Below are positions 46,101 to 58,063 of a stretch of DNA of 64,000 nt, in pieces. Numbering within the stretch: the stretch's first letter is position 1; each line of letters starts with the position of its first letter. Under the pieces are notes generated by a model, which ran no database searches, was not told where the DNA came from, and saw only the letters and a list, made by a program, of their open reading frames with translations. The stretch covers positions 1,798,001 to 1,862,000 of the forward strand of contig JBBMOL010000137.1 in assembly GCA_037954665.1 (NCBI GenBank). Direction: 5' to 3'. The stretch is from Laguncularia racemosa. Its lineage: Eukaryota > Streptophyta > Magnoliopsida > Myrtales > Combretaceae. A program made the translations under genes and the position numbers.

Positions 46101-48510
46101 AGTTGTAGACTCCCATATGTTGATCCTCAAAACAATTTGATTCAAGGGTACACACTCCACTACTACACTTCCCTAAACTCCACACAATAGCAACTACAAA
46201 AGACAAATAAACAAACCCACTTAATGTTACAATTATATTATTGCAACTCACGTGTAATACTCTTCTCCACAACACATCACAACAACACGGTGCAACAAAT
46301 TTAATTTCCAAAAATCACTCCACAGCAACACACAAGCAACAACAATGATGATGTGTTACTTCCACGGCAACAACAAGATGGATAATAATTACAAGTAGAC
46401 TTTCACTTTCACGGCAAATAATGATAACAAAGGACTAATATGTGACTTTCCACAAATGAATTCCGAATTCCACAATAGGCAGCAACTTTCAATTTGAAAC
46501 TCAAACAACTTCACTTATTACAAGCCTTCCTTAATTGGTAACAATGAATTCAAATTCAAATAGCAATCATTAACTCCCACAACTTAATTGCATATGTTTG
46601 AATTCAAATAATTCCTTACTAATCAAAACTCAATGCAATCTGCAAATTGTACTCCACCAATTCAGAATTACACAATGGAAATCAAAACAACAAACTACAC
46701 ATCCTCCTCCACGCCACAACAAGCCACGATAAGGATTTTGGTAAGTTTTGCAAGTTCCAAAAACTGTTGAAGTAAACAACACTTTATACTTCTGCTCTTC
46801 CACGTAAATTAGTGATCACAAAATGATGCAACAACCTTCCCAAACCAACTCTAACAATCAGCAAATTAAATCACAAGACAAGGTGATCGTTGCCAATCGT
46901 AGTTTTATTATTTATAATGCCTGTTCCTAATTCTAACTACGTTGCAATAGGCAAGTATACCTACCGTGGACGTAATATAGTGTCAAGTACAGGGTCGTCC
47001 CATAGAGATACACCAACTACTAGTACTAACTCCGTTCCTATTATCTAACCGACGCTTAAATATGTTGGTTGAAACTTAATTACTCTAATCTTAAAACTAA
47101 TAACTCACTAACAACAATGGTTCGGAAGATTTATCAATTAACAAAAGCAACCTAGATCTTATTCTACTCCTTTTCTATCATGTAATTCATTAGATTTATG
47201 AAGATTGACGTAATTGACTTCTTATACTGTCGAATTCCCTAGTCAAGTTAACTACTTTCTCAAGTATATTAACCTATTTAATCCTAGATTTATCAAATAG
47301 GATCTCTCCTTAATTAATAGCAACCTAGAATTGCATAAAGCACATGAATTCGCATCAAAATAATCAATGTAAACAGAAGACTCTTGTTTCCTATCTCTAG
47401 AAGAACAATCAAATCTCATTAATTGCATTAAATTTAATCATAAAAGCAATTTCTCAATTAACTAATATGATATCATGCATAAATTCATATTCCGGATCTA
47501 TGAATCTAAGAAACAATTGAAGGGCATGCAATTAATCATAAGAAAGTCAACAACTTCGCATTAAAAACCGAATCTTCATCACATGACAGAGAAGTTTCGA
47601 ATAAAATCTAGATTTAGAGTCTACTCCTCCATAAATTGGACAAACGAAATACAATTACTGGAAGAATAAATAAAATTCATAGTCACAGCCCTTAAAGATA
47701 GAATCTTCTTCTTCGTGGGTCTTCAATCTCCTTTTGAATTGATGGAATCTTCTTTCCCCTACTGTTATGAGAGTCAGAGCAAGTACAAAATTCGTAACCT
47801 CCTCTCTAGGGCAACTAACGGTCTATTTATACATGTACCCGGGTTGGATACATACACGAGCGGATACACGAGTAGTGTATCTCGTTCGTGTATCTCGTGC
47901 TTTCTTCCAAGCGTCCTTATGTGAATATACACGAGTAAGTACATGGGAGTGTACATTGGTCATGTATTTGAAACATTGTTGCACAGCAGCAAAACTTAGA
48001 TACACAAGCAAAGTACATGGGCGTGTACTTTCCAAACATCCACTTCAATATACACAAACAAAGTACATGGGCGTGTATCTCACTCGTGTACTTTCCAGAC
48101 ATCCACTTCAGTATACACAAGCAAAGTACATGGGCGTGTATCTCGCTTGTGTACTTTCCAGAATTCTTTTCTTCACATGTATTGTATCCAATTCCTTCCA
48201 AACTTGATCCGACTCTTCAAAACTCCATCCCTTAGCTCCAAAATACTCTAGAAAATCCTGAAATTGACATTCATTCCATTAAGCATCCTTTTCTTCAACA
48301 AATCATCTAAAAATTCAAAAATAAAGCACAATTTCATTACTCTAGATAAGGGTATTTTGCGACTTATCACAAGGTAATTTCATAAGCTCAAAACCACAAC
48401 AATCAACACAATTGCGGTTTTCACTAAATCAACTCGAATGGATGATTAACTCCATGAAATCAAATGAAACCAATTCCCTTCTCTCAACATGTGATCTGAT
48501 ACCAAAAAGA
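46101..48510 (-). other. Element F leader with inserted solo LTR G; primer-binding site
   Basis: The leader corresponds to that of D. The PBS complement GATCTGATACCA at 48493-48504 has one mismatch to the tRNA-iMet site and lies 6 bp from the 5' LTR. Solo LTR G occupies 46884-48369. No ORF is supported in the leader itself. Confidence 0.8.
46884..48369 (-). mobile_element. Solo LTR G (Athila-like)
   Basis: 1486 bp, TGATCGTTGCC ... GACTTATCA on the plus strand, flanked by the perfect target duplication CAAGG at 46879-46883 and 48370-48374. On the minus strand it starts TGATAAGTCGCAAAATAC. It carries a GGTATACTTGCCTATTG block near its U5 end, similar in form to element E. Internal direct repeats of a GTACATGGGCGTGTA-containing unit start at 48013, 48063 and 48126. 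No internal region remains. Confidence 0.92.
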
Positions 48511-49700
48511 TGATGTGCCTAAAACCAAGATTAAGCACATATAAAAACCAATTTGAAAGACAATCCAATAATGTCAATCAAATTAGTCTCAATCATATGA
48601 ACAATGCCGTCAATTTCCAATGAATTTAACCAATTCTTCAATTATGATGTGTTTGAATCTTAAATCCAAATATGATATAGCTCTGATACCAAAAAGATGA
48701 TGTACCTAAATCCACTTAGAAGCACAATTAAAAGACTTAAGAAAAAACAATCTCAAGTCAAGGTGAAACCGGATCCACAAAGAGGCAAATTCACGTGAAC
48801 CCTAATGAAGATACAAGGAAAATCCAAATGTTTAATGATGCAATTGTGAAACCTCAATGATAATATCTTCTAACAACACCCTAATCTCATATAATCCATG
48901 AAAATAATCCACAAAATTCAAAGAAAAACCTCAATTCCAAGAACTCCTTTCCAATAGTGAAGAACACGTTTTCAAGGGAATTCTTCAATGAAGATTCGAA
49001 TTCAATTGCAAAGTACCTTAAATAAACTCAAGAATTCGTCAACAATAAGAAGTAATTCTGACCAAGAACTATCTCAATTCATATGACACACTAGAGAAGA
49101 AAAGAAATCACAACAAAATGAAATTGATACAACTCACAATTTCAAGGTGTTGCACTCGCCACAATTTCAACTCTTGGGATTGAAATTGATAAGAGTCTCA
49201 ATGACAATTAGGAACCCTAATTCTCACGTGTAGAAGAAGTGTTTGATCTACAAAAATAAGCCCCTCAAACCCTCTCTTAAGCAAGTATTTATACTTGCTA
49301 TTCCTAGGGTTAAAAAGTGCTCAAAATTACAAGTTTGCCACTTTTAAGGTAGCTAACCCTAAATGAAAGTTACAAAGAAATAAAAGTGTCCCAAAACCAA
49401 AATACAACCAAAATAGTTCAATAAACAATTACAAGATACAAAATAACATAAGTCTTCATGATCCAATGCCTCGAAATAGAGAACAATCGCAGCGGGTCTT
49501 TGATTGTTATCTTGAAAAATGTTCTGTGTCTAACTGAAGTTATAGGACATTTTGGCATCCCATGGAGAATTATAATTGTACCTATAAGATTATTCTCAAA
49601 TTTTATTAGAAATAAAGACATAAGATAAAATATGAGCAATTTGGATCATCATCCAAATTGGGTTCTAAAAAGGTTGATAGTGTCAAAAATTTTCCCATCA
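48511..49700 (-). repeat. Element F 5' LTR (extended form)
   Basis: 1190 bp, colinear with the 3' LTR. Extension 48511-48697 with internal PBS at 48680-48691. Perfect palindromic TATA GCAAGTATTTATACTTGC at 49281-49298. Confidence 0.93.
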
Positions 49701-50055
49701 GATAACCATTGCTCGTTAACTAATTTATAAAAAGGGTAAAGTTACATGATAATTAGAGGAGTAGTAAGGATAGGGTATTTTCTTAATTATTGGATTTAGT
49801 AATCAAGTTATTGTTTTAGTTTTAATTGCTTTAGAATGTGTTAAGTGTTTTTAATTTAAGTAGAATCTCTCGAATTTATGCGGTTAGATAGTTAGTTAGA
49901 GTTATTATTGATACTTGCTGATCCTTAAGGAAACGATACCTGAATACAATTCTACACTATTACAATCGATAGGTGCACTTGCCTTATTGATCGTAACAGA
50001 GAGTCGTAAAAAAGGATTTTTAAAATTTGTGTGATTACGATCAACACCAAGTTTT

Positions 50056-50073
50056 TGGCGCCGTTGCCGGGGA
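50056..50073 (+). promoter_or_regulatory. Element E primer-binding site (tRNA-Asp)
   Basis: TGGCGCCGTTGCCGGGGA, a perfect 18 nt complement to the 3' end of plant tRNA-Asp(GUC), 6 bp after the LTR end at 50049. Confidence 0.93.
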
Positions 50074-50191
50074 TTGACGATATTAAGAAAGCTCAATGTT
50101 GACTACTTTAACCATTTATTCTTTAGTATTTGTTGTGTTACATTCATTCTTTTGGAGGTAACTAATTTTCCCTTGATTTTCTTTGTGGTTT

Positions 50192-51552
50192 ATGACAAGG
50201 AGCTCTTCGTCCAAACTTTTTGCTTTTGACCTAGAGATTGAGCAGACATCCAGAAGAAGGTTGAGGAGTACCTTTAAACAAGCTATGGGAAATCCAATTT
50301 TTGAAAATCAGCAATTAGGTGAAGAGGAATTGCATTCTAGTGAGGGTGAGAATTCAGTTGCAGAAATGGCAGATCAACGCCGAACGATGGTTGATTATGC
50401 CAGACCTACATTGCATAGCACGAGATCTTGTATAGTTAGACCTGCAATAAACGCCAACAATTTTGAAGTCAAAGCCTCCACAATGAACATGATCCATAAT
50501 CAATGCCAATTCGTTGGTTTAGTTGATGAGGACCCCCATGCTCACATCCAGATGTTTCTAGACATCTGTGAAACAATTAAATAGAACAGGGTGATAGATG
50601 AAGCTTTGAAGTTGCATCTTTTTCCTTTCACATTGAGGGGAAAAGCAAGGCAGTGGTTTAGCTCCTTAGATCGGAACTCCATCACAACTTGGGCCTAATT
50701 AGCGGAAACATTCTTGGATTACTACTTCCCGCCTTCTAAAACGGCCAGACTGAGAAATGATATCACATCATTTACTCAAATGGATAATGAGCCCCTTCAT
50801 GAATCTTGGCTAAGGTTTAAGGAATTGCTTAGGTAGTGCCTACATCATCAGATGCCTAATTGGTTACAAGTCTCCACCTTCTATAACGGGCTTAATTATC
50901 CAACACGACAAACCATTGATGCTGCTGGTGGTGGTACACTTAATGTGAAGACTCCTAAGGAGTCTCTACAGCTATTTGAAAACATAGCGAAGAATAACCA
51001 TCAGTGGAGTAATGGCAGGACAAGGCAAAGAGCAGCAGGGATCTATGAAGTTGAAATGATGACCACCCTTGTAGCAAAAGTTGATGCTCTAGCCAAAAAA
51101 GTTGATGGGATGGCAATATCTGATTCATCCCAATATTTTCCATCAGAGTAATCAACCACGTCAGTGGCTCATGATTATATGGAGCAAGTTGATTATGTTA
51201 GCAATCCTGTGCGATCTCATAATAACCTTTACAGCAACACATATAATCTAGGCTGGCGCAATCACCCTAATTTTTCATGGAGTAATCCACCAATTCCTCG
51301 GAGTAATGCACCTGCACCTGGATTCCAAAGGCCTCCTCCACCACCTTTTACTGAAAAGAAGTCCAACCTGGAGGATTTGATTTCCAAGTTCATTCAAACC
51401 TCAGAGCAGCACCAGCAGGCAACAGATACTACTTTAAGAAATCACGAGGCTTCCATTCACAATCTGGAAAACCAGGTGGGTCAGATTGCAAAAATGTTAT
51501 CAAAGAGACCACAAAGGTCCTTACCTGGGAACATGGAACCTAATCTAAGGGA
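50192..51552 (+). pseudogene. Element E gag (Athila-like)
   Basis: Starts MTRSSSSKLFAFDLEIEQTS at the ATG at 50192. Capsid: VGLVDEDPHAHIQMFLDICE, LKLHLFPFTLRGKARQWFSS, FLDYYFPPSKTARLRNDI, TFYNGLNYPTRQTIDAAGGG. The central part is Asn/Pro-rich (YNLGWRNHPNFSWSNPP, FQRPPPPPF) and followed by a likely coiled coil (RNHEASIHNLENQVGQIAKM). Stops lie near 50581, 50696 and 50834, with a frame break near 51150. No clear CCHC knuckle was found. Related to B gag but clearly diverged. Confidence 0.87.
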
Positions 51553-52572
51553 GTAGGTGAAGGCAGTGACCCTTAGGAGTGGAAGGGAATTGCATTCTAA
51601 CGCCATTGGAGTGTCAGGGGTTATACTAGAACAAGAGGTTAAGGTTAGACAAGACAAGGTCGCTGAAGAGGAACAAGCCATTACAAAGGGCAAGGAAAAG
51701 GAGCTTGATAAGGAGGAAGATCTAGGAAAGGCCAAGACATCAACAATTCAGCCTTACAAGCCTCTAATTGCATATCCGGGCCGCTTAAAAAAAGATAAAG
51801 AGCAAGAACACTTCAGTAAGTTTTTAGATTTGTTTAAACAATTGCATATTAATATACCGTTCGTGGAAGCTTTTACGCAAATGCCTAGGTATGCAAAGTT
51901 CTTGAAGGATTTGCTATTCCATGCCTAAATGGTGAACTGCCTGTGGAGAGAGCCTTGGCAGACCTTGGGGTAAGTATAAACTTGATGCCCTATTCACTAT
52001 TTAGGAAGCTCAAACTTGGTGAGCCAAAGCCTACAAAGATGAGTTTGCAGCTGGCTGACCGCTCGGTCAAATTCCCTAGAGGAATTATAGAAGACGTCTT
52101 AATAAAGGTAGAAAAGTTCATTTTTCCTATTGACTTTGTTATCCTAGACATGGATGCAGATGTAGAGGTCCCACTGATCTTGGGACGACCATTCCTTGCT
52201 ACTGCACGAGCGGTGATAGATGTTGCTAATGGGAAACTGGTTTTAAAAGTGGGTGAAGATGAGTTAACTGTGACAATCCTAGCAGCTCTGAAACAATCTT
52301 TAAACGTTGATGATTCGTGTTATGCTATTGACTGTGTTGATATGTGTGTGATGAGTTCTATGCAGCAATTGTTATGTCGTGACCTTTTAGAATTTAGCTT
52401 GACAGCAACTAGAGGAGAAGAATGTGAGAACTTTGATATTCATAATGTGATGGCTCAATTGAATGCTTGTGAGGAGGTGGTGTGTAAAAGAGGGTTTGAG
52501 AAGATAGGATCTAGTGAGGAAAGAAGGATGAAACCATCAGTTGAGGAACCCCTAGAACTCGAGTTGAAGTAA
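51553..52572 (+). pseudogene. Element E protease with linker deletion
   Basis: KAVTLRSGRELHSN begins a charged linker (EKELDKEEDLGKAKTS). IPFVEAFTQMPRYAKFLKDL is followed near 51915 by a deletion of roughly 120 bp relative to B, which shifts the frame. Protease resumes with ERALADLGVSINLMPYSLF (D-L-G catalytic motif, near 51950-52000), IDFVILDMDADVEVPLILGR and PFLATARAVIDVANGK. A Cys-containing linker follows to a TAA at 52570-52572. Confidence 0.87.
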
Positions 52573-54128
52573 CTCCCAAAATATCTAGAGTATGCCTTTT
52601 TGGAGGCTAATTCTAAACTCCCTGTCATTATTGCTGCTGGTTTGACAAGGGAGCAAAAGGATAGCCTATTGGGGGTCTTGAGGGAGCATAAGCATGCTCT
52701 CGCTTGGAAGATTTCTGATATTCGGGGTATTAGTCCTTCGTTGTGCACCCATAAGATTTTGCTTGAGGATGATTTCAAACCAGTGGTGTAACCTCAGAGG
52801 AGGTTAAACCCAATATGCGGGAGGTTGTGAAGAAAGAGGTGATCAAACTCATGGGTGCAGGGTTAATATATCCTATATCTGACAATTCTTTGGTCAGCCC
52901 TGTATAAGTGGTACCAAAGAAGGGAGGAATGACTGTGGTGCCCAATGAAAGAAACGACATCATATGTATGAGGACTATAACGGGATGGCGAATGTGCATA
53001 GATTATAGAAGATTGAATGAGGTAACTCGTAAGGATCATTTCCCTCTCCCTTTTATGGATCAAATGCTAGAGAGGTTGGCAGGACATCTATATTACTGGT
53101 TTTTAGATGGAATGTCAGGGTATTTCCAAATTCCAATTGCTCCTAAGGATCAGGAAAAGTCCACGTTCACTTGTCCTTATGGTACTTTCGCGTATAGGCG
53201 TATGCCTTTCGGGCTATGCAATGCACCAATGACTTTCCAGTTGTGTATGCTAGCCATCTTTGAGGACTTAGTGGAAGACATCATGGAGGTGTTTATGGAT
53301 GATTTCTCTGTATTCGGTGATTCTTTTGATGATTTTCTCACTAATTTGGAAAGAGTTTTGATTCGATGTGAAGAGACAAATCTAGTGTTAAGTTGGGAGA
53401 AATGTCACTTCATGGTGAAGGAAGGCATCGTTCAAAGGCATAAAATCTCTTATAGAGGAATCGAAGTGGATAGTGCAAAGGTGGACACAATTGCAAAACT
53501 TCCACCACCTTCTTCGATCAAAGCCATTCGGGGTTTCCTTGGGCATTGCGGTTTCTATAGAAGGTTCATTAAAGATTTCTCCAAAATAGCTCGTCCTCTG
53601 ACATGGCTATTAGAAAAGGACATGCCTTATGAATTCACCAATGAATGCCTTCAAGCTTTTAATACGCTTAAAGAAAAGTTAACCCAAGCACCTATCATGG
53701 TGGCTCCTGATTGGGATATTCCTTTCGAATTAATGTGTGATGCAAGTGATTTCGCTGTTGGAGCGGTTTTGGGACAAAGGAGGGATAAGCATTTTCAGCC
53801 TATTTACTATGCTAGTAAGACCCTCACAAGTGCCTAAAAGAACTACACCACGACCGAAAATGAACTTCTTGCTATAATTTTTGCTTTTGAAAAGTTTCGA
53901 TCTTATTTAATTTTGTCTAGGGTAATTGTTTACACTGACCATTCAGCTCTCAAGTACTTATTATCCAAGACAGATGCGAAACCGCGACTCATTCGTTGGA
54001 TCTTACTTCTACAAGAATTCGATTTGGAGATTCGGGATAAAAAAGGAGTTGAGAACCTAGCTGCTAATCATCTATCTCGATTGGAGAACCCGAAATTCGA
54101 ACAATTGAATGAAGAGGATATTGATGAT
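52573..54128 (+). pseudogene. Element E reverse transcriptase and RNase H
   Basis: HKHALAWKISDIRGISPSLC and HKILLEDDFKPVV, then a stop and frameshift near 52790. RT core 52908-53837: MVPKKGGMTVV, MCIDYRRLNEVTRKDHFPLP, FAYRRMPFGLCNAPMTFQ, and the catalytic box EVFMDDFSVFG near 53287-53319 with both Asp. SSIKAIRGFLGHCGFYRRFI follows. RNase H: MCDASDFAVGAVLGQRR, a stop at 53835, TENELLAIIFAFEKFRSYL and YTDHSALKYLL. The catalytic residues are retained but stops break the frame. Confidence 0.92.
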
Positions 54129-55442
54129 ACTTTTCTAGAGGAAGGACTCTATCAGATTAACAAGGTAAGTAACACCTCTGAACCTTGGTTTGCTAATTTT
54201 GCAAATTACCTTGTCTGTAAAGTACTCCCTAGTGACAAAACTTCTCAGCAAAAGAAGCGTTTCTTTGCTGAGTTAAAGCACCATTTTTGGGAGGAACCAT
54301 TCTTGTTCCATGTCTGTGCAGATCAAGTGATTAGACGATGTGTATCCGAGCAAGAAGGGCAGGAGATTTTGAAGCACTGTCACACCGAGCCAACTGGCGG
54401 TCATTATAGTGTGAATCGAACAGCCCACGAGATTTTGGAATCCGGATTTTATTAGCCAACTATATTCAAAGATTCCTTCAGTTTTGTGAAGACTTGTGAT
54501 AGGTGCCAACGTGTGGGGAATATGTTTAAACGTGATGAAATGCCCTAGAATTTCATATTAGAGTGTAAAATCTTCGACGTGTGGGGAATTGATTTCATGG
54601 GACCCTTCCCCAATTCTTTCGGGAACAAGTATATACTCGTGGTGGTAGATTATGTGTCTAAATGGGTAGAGGCCCAAGCTTTGCCCACCAATGATGCCAG
54701 AGTAGTGGTGAAGTTCTTAAAGAAACTTTTCTCTAGGTTTAGAGCACCACGGGCTTTAATCGGTGATAGGGGAACACATTTCTGTAATGTGCAATTGGAG
54801 AAAGTGCTGAAGCGATATGGGGTCACCCATAGATTAGCAACCCCCTATCACCCTCAGAGGAGTGGTCAAGTAGAAGTTTCAAGCCGTGAATTGAAAACGA
54901 TTCCAGAAAAGACAGTGGAGCACCACCAAAGGGATTGGTCGGAAAAATTGGACGATGCGTTGTGGGCCTATAGGACAGCCTTCAAAACTCCCTTAGGCAC
55001 CACTCCATATCGACTAGTTTTTGGGAAAGCTTGTCACCTACCAATGGAGCTAGAACATAGAGCCTTTTGGGTTTTGCGTACTCTTAACATGGATTTAGAG
55101 GCCGCTGGTAGGAAGAGGAAGTTTCAGCTGAACGAACTTGATGAATGACGTACAATAGCTTACGACAACATGCGAGTTTATAAGGAGAGGATGAAGAGGT
55201 ATCATGACATGCGAATTCATCATCCGAAACAATTTCATGAGGGAGATCATGTTCTCTTATTCAATTCGCAACTAAAGCTTTTCCCAAGTAAGTTGAGATC
55301 TAAGTGGTCCAGGCAGTTTAAGGTGATAAAAGTCTCCCCTCATGGAGCAGTGGAATTGGAACACTCGAGTGGACATACCTTCAAGGTAAATGGGCAACAA
55401 TTGAAACTATATTTTGGGACTCAAGGGGAAAAAGAGGGCTAA
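54129..55442 (+). pseudogene. Element E integrase
   Basis: HHCC: HCHTEPTGGHYSVNRTAHEI ... CDRCQRVGN (54375-54525). Core: WGIDFMGPFPNSFGNK (Asp), LIGDRGTHF (Asp) and RSGQVEVSSRELK (Glu, near 54870), all three catalytic residues present. Stops near 54453 and 54547, and a TGA near 55146. The C-terminus reads RMKRYHDMRIHHPKQFHEGD, LKLFPSKLRSKWSRQFKVI and HTFKVNGQQLKLYF. No chromodomain. Confidence 0.92.
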
Positions 55443-56804
55443 GAGGAGTTTAGACTCCACCCTCTTGTAAATTAATCAGGTGTAATCTCATTCCGTCGAG
55501 TAAATGACGTTAACCAAAAGCACTTGATGGGAGGCAACCCATGCAGTTTTTAGGTAAATTTTTCTTTCATCATAACCATCCATTCTATTTTTTCTTTTTT
55601 TTTTTGTTGAATGACTTGATAGGGCGACACTTATGTTATGGATCTTAAGGATGATATGAGAATTATGTTTCAACAAGTTTGGAAGGGCTAGAACACTCAA
55701 CGGAGGTGAGTAATGTGCTTTAACAGAGATACACGGCCACATATTCTTATTTTACACGGCCGTGTAAAAACAGTTTTCATGCACAAATGGTTACATGCCC
55801 TACATACACGGCCGTGTACCATAGGGCATGTATACTCGAAATTTTTTCACGGGCGTTTTACACGCCCGTGTATTTGACCGTGCATGGAGTCTAAAAAAAT
55901 TTACAAAGGGATACACACTTGGGAGGCACGGCTTGAGGCACGGGCGTATAGCGTGGCCGTGTGTGTGGTCGTGTGAATCTAAAACCACACGGCCGATAGG
56001 GTTTAATTGGCGTGAGCAGCAGGATCCCTTCATCTCTCTTCATTCTTTTTCATTCCTACATGTTCATAATCATCTCTCTACACACAAACATCACTCCCAC
56101 TAATTCTTCTTGTGATTTTTGCACCCATTCCTCCGAATTCAAAAGTTAAGGTATGAATTTCTACTTTCTCTTCTCAACTCTCTTTATTTTCCTTACAATG
56201 TTGAACCAAAGAACACTTTCTGTGTGTTCTAATCGAGGGGATTTTGTGTGATTTGTTCATTGTTGATGATTTATCTTCCTTACTTCGAGTTCTATCATAC
56301 TTTTGTGTGGAATTCATGATGATTTTCTTCTTTTGGACACAAACCTAGGGTTTCTACCTTTGGAGTAATTTGTGTTGATTTTTAGATGTCATTCACATGA
56401 AAATTGTGTAAGGAATGGATTTTTGTGCTGAGATCGTCACATGATTGATTTTACATGGCCATTATTGCAAGGTGTGTATTTTTTAATTGTGGTGGGAATG
56501 TGTGATCCGAATACACAAGCGTATATGGGCATGTATGCTGGGCGTGTATGCTGGGCATGTATGCTGGGCGTGTATGCTAGGCGTGTATGTTGGTTGTGTA
56601 TGCTGGGCGTGTATGGGCGTGTGTGTTGGGCGTGTAGTTCCAATTAAGTCTAATTTGTGATTTTCTCCTTGGATTGTAGCTCTATCTTTCATATTATCTA
56701 TCATACAAGGGAGAGTGTTTTGTGTGCAAATTGTTGGCTATGATCTTACTTATCACCTCGAGAAGGTATAATCTGGTTTTGTTCTTTTGTTCTTGTGTCT
56801 CCAG
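55443..56804 (+). other. Element E spacer between pol and ORF3, rich in palindromes
   Basis: Non-coding. It contains a perfect 20 bp palindrome TTTTACACGGCCGTGTAAAA at 55750-55769, TACACGGCCGTGTA at 55805-55818 and related ACACGCCCGTGT motifs to 55985. T-rich runs and CTC-rich stretches follow. The minisatellite at 56524-56637 is listed separately. Confidence 0.8.
56524..56637 (+). repeat. Minisatellite of ~14 bp GGGCGTGTATGCT units
   Basis: About eight imperfect copies of a 14 bp unit TGGGCGTGTATGCT, with some units as GGGCATGT or GGTTGTGT. It lies in the 5' side of the ORF3 transcript region of element E. The unit resembles half of the ACACGCCCGTGT palindromic motif. Confidence 0.9.
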
Positions 56805-58063
56805 ATGCCTCGGATAAAGACTGTTGCTCAGAAGAGGCGCCGTGATGACGAGGCCAGTAGTAGTAGGGGGCGATCCGCTATCCTGTAAATATAAGGGCCA
56901 AGCATCGGCCGATTTACCATAACTACAAGAGCACCAAAATCATTAGACCAAATATGGCTCTTGATTGGGATGTTATGGGGCGGTTTGGCATTCTTCAAGA
57001 AGTTGAGGGTCTTCTGCATGACCCTACTTGAGTGAGATTGTTTTCTATCGAGGACAAAATCTATTTAGACCTGACACTCACCTTTATTGCTATCTTCACC
57101 ATCAAAGAGCCCATGAGTGCTAGGATAGATAATGAAGTTGAGTTCCTTGCGATGGGTCAATACCGGAGGTATTCAATGACGGATTTTATTGAAGCCATGG
57201 ATATCTATGAATCTGCATTCCTCCGCTCTTCGGCCTTCCGTCAATTACCCTTGGGATTTCCCCACAGGTTTGGGGCAGGAGATTATTGGCCACAATTGGG
57301 ACCGGGAATCTACACTTCTTCTTCTACAAAAGGTTCCACCTTTAGGCGGTTATCCTTTCGGGTGCTGCATTACATCTTTGCTCGTTCCACCACGGGCCGT
57401 ACCGATTTGGAAGGAGTGGTCAATGCCCGGGATGTGCTCCAGCTATGGAGTATGAAAACTGGGACGCCTATCAATGTCGGGGTGTTTGCTGCATTTTGGT
57501 TACTCCGACAAGCAGAAGCAGGGAATAGGGGAATCTTTGTAGGTGCCTGGATTACCCGGATTTTGAAAAATTTAGAGCTATTCCCTGTATGCGAACCCGA
57601 CGATTATATTGGAATGACTATTCGGCTATCGGCTGCACCCATTATTAGGTGGTGGCATAAACCTCAACACAATGAGGAAGACTTCGATGATGAGATGGAT
57701 GAAATTGAGAGGTATGACCCTAACCAGGAAGCTGAGGCTGGGGAAGGTGAAGAAGAAAGAGTTGCCCCAAAGGAAAGGACTCAAGATGATGAAGTCCAAA
57801 AAACTATAGGGGAATTAAAGACCCAAGTTCAAGGATTGAAGGAGCAACAAGATAGAATTTTAAAAAAACAAAGCAGATTAAAAAGATTTATTCAAAATTG
57901 TTTCACTAAGTTGGGTGACAAGTTGGATATAGACTTTACATCTTGCAATTGTTCGAGCGATGAAGACATCCGGGTCGATGCACATACACAAGTTCCAGGT
58001 TCTTCCTCTCGACATGAAGAGGGCATTCATCGAGATGAATCGGACAATGAAGATGGGGATTGA
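56805..58063 (+). pseudogene. Element E ORF3 (Athila-type env-position ORF)
   Basis: Likely start MPRIKTVAQKRRRDDEASSS at 56805 (basic, possibly a nuclear-localisation-like N-terminus). A stop and frameshift follow near 56886, and a TGA at about 57029. The main frame 57032-58063 (343 codons) reads FSIEDKIYLDLTLTFIAIF, GQYRRYSMTDFIEAM, STFRRLSFRVLHYIFARSTT, DVLQLWSMKTGTPINVGVF and RGIFVGAWITRILKN. It ends in an acidic tail with a coiled coil (IGELKTQVQGLKEQQDRI). This matches the general pattern of Athila-type ORF proteins located between pol and the 3' LTR. I see no clear signal peptide or transmembrane segment, so an envelope role is doubtful; function unknown. Confidence 0.8.

Larger units (their letters stand above)
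43031..49700 (-). mobile_element. Element F: non-autonomous gag-protease element inside the E 5' LTR
   Basis: Minus strand; LTRs 43031-44221 and 48511-49700; perfect target duplication GATAA at 43026-43030 and 49701-49705. Same family as D, but with LTRs longer by a 187 bp U5 extension that carries an internal PBS. LTR divergence is about 2% by eye. The leader is interrupted by solo LTR G. Confidence 0.94.
42042..50049 (+). repeat. Element E 5' LTR, interrupted by element F
   Basis: 42042-43030 plus 49706-50049, 1333 bp in total against 1334 bp for the 3' LTR. Starts TGATAAGTAT and ends GATCAACACCA. Contains near-palindromic GTACACGGTCGTGTAC near 42323. U5 has an AGGTGCACTTGCCTTATTG block shared in form with solo LTR G. 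Confidence 0.92.

Noticed and set aside
47767..48207. 146-codon ORF in solo LTR G
   Set aside because: It follows direct repeats of GTACATGGGCGTGTA within an LTR; no protein family resemblance and no start context.
57032..58063. Host gene inside element E
   Set aside because: Position between pol and 3' LTR, and the sequence pattern, match Athila-type ORF3; no introns or flanking host sequence.
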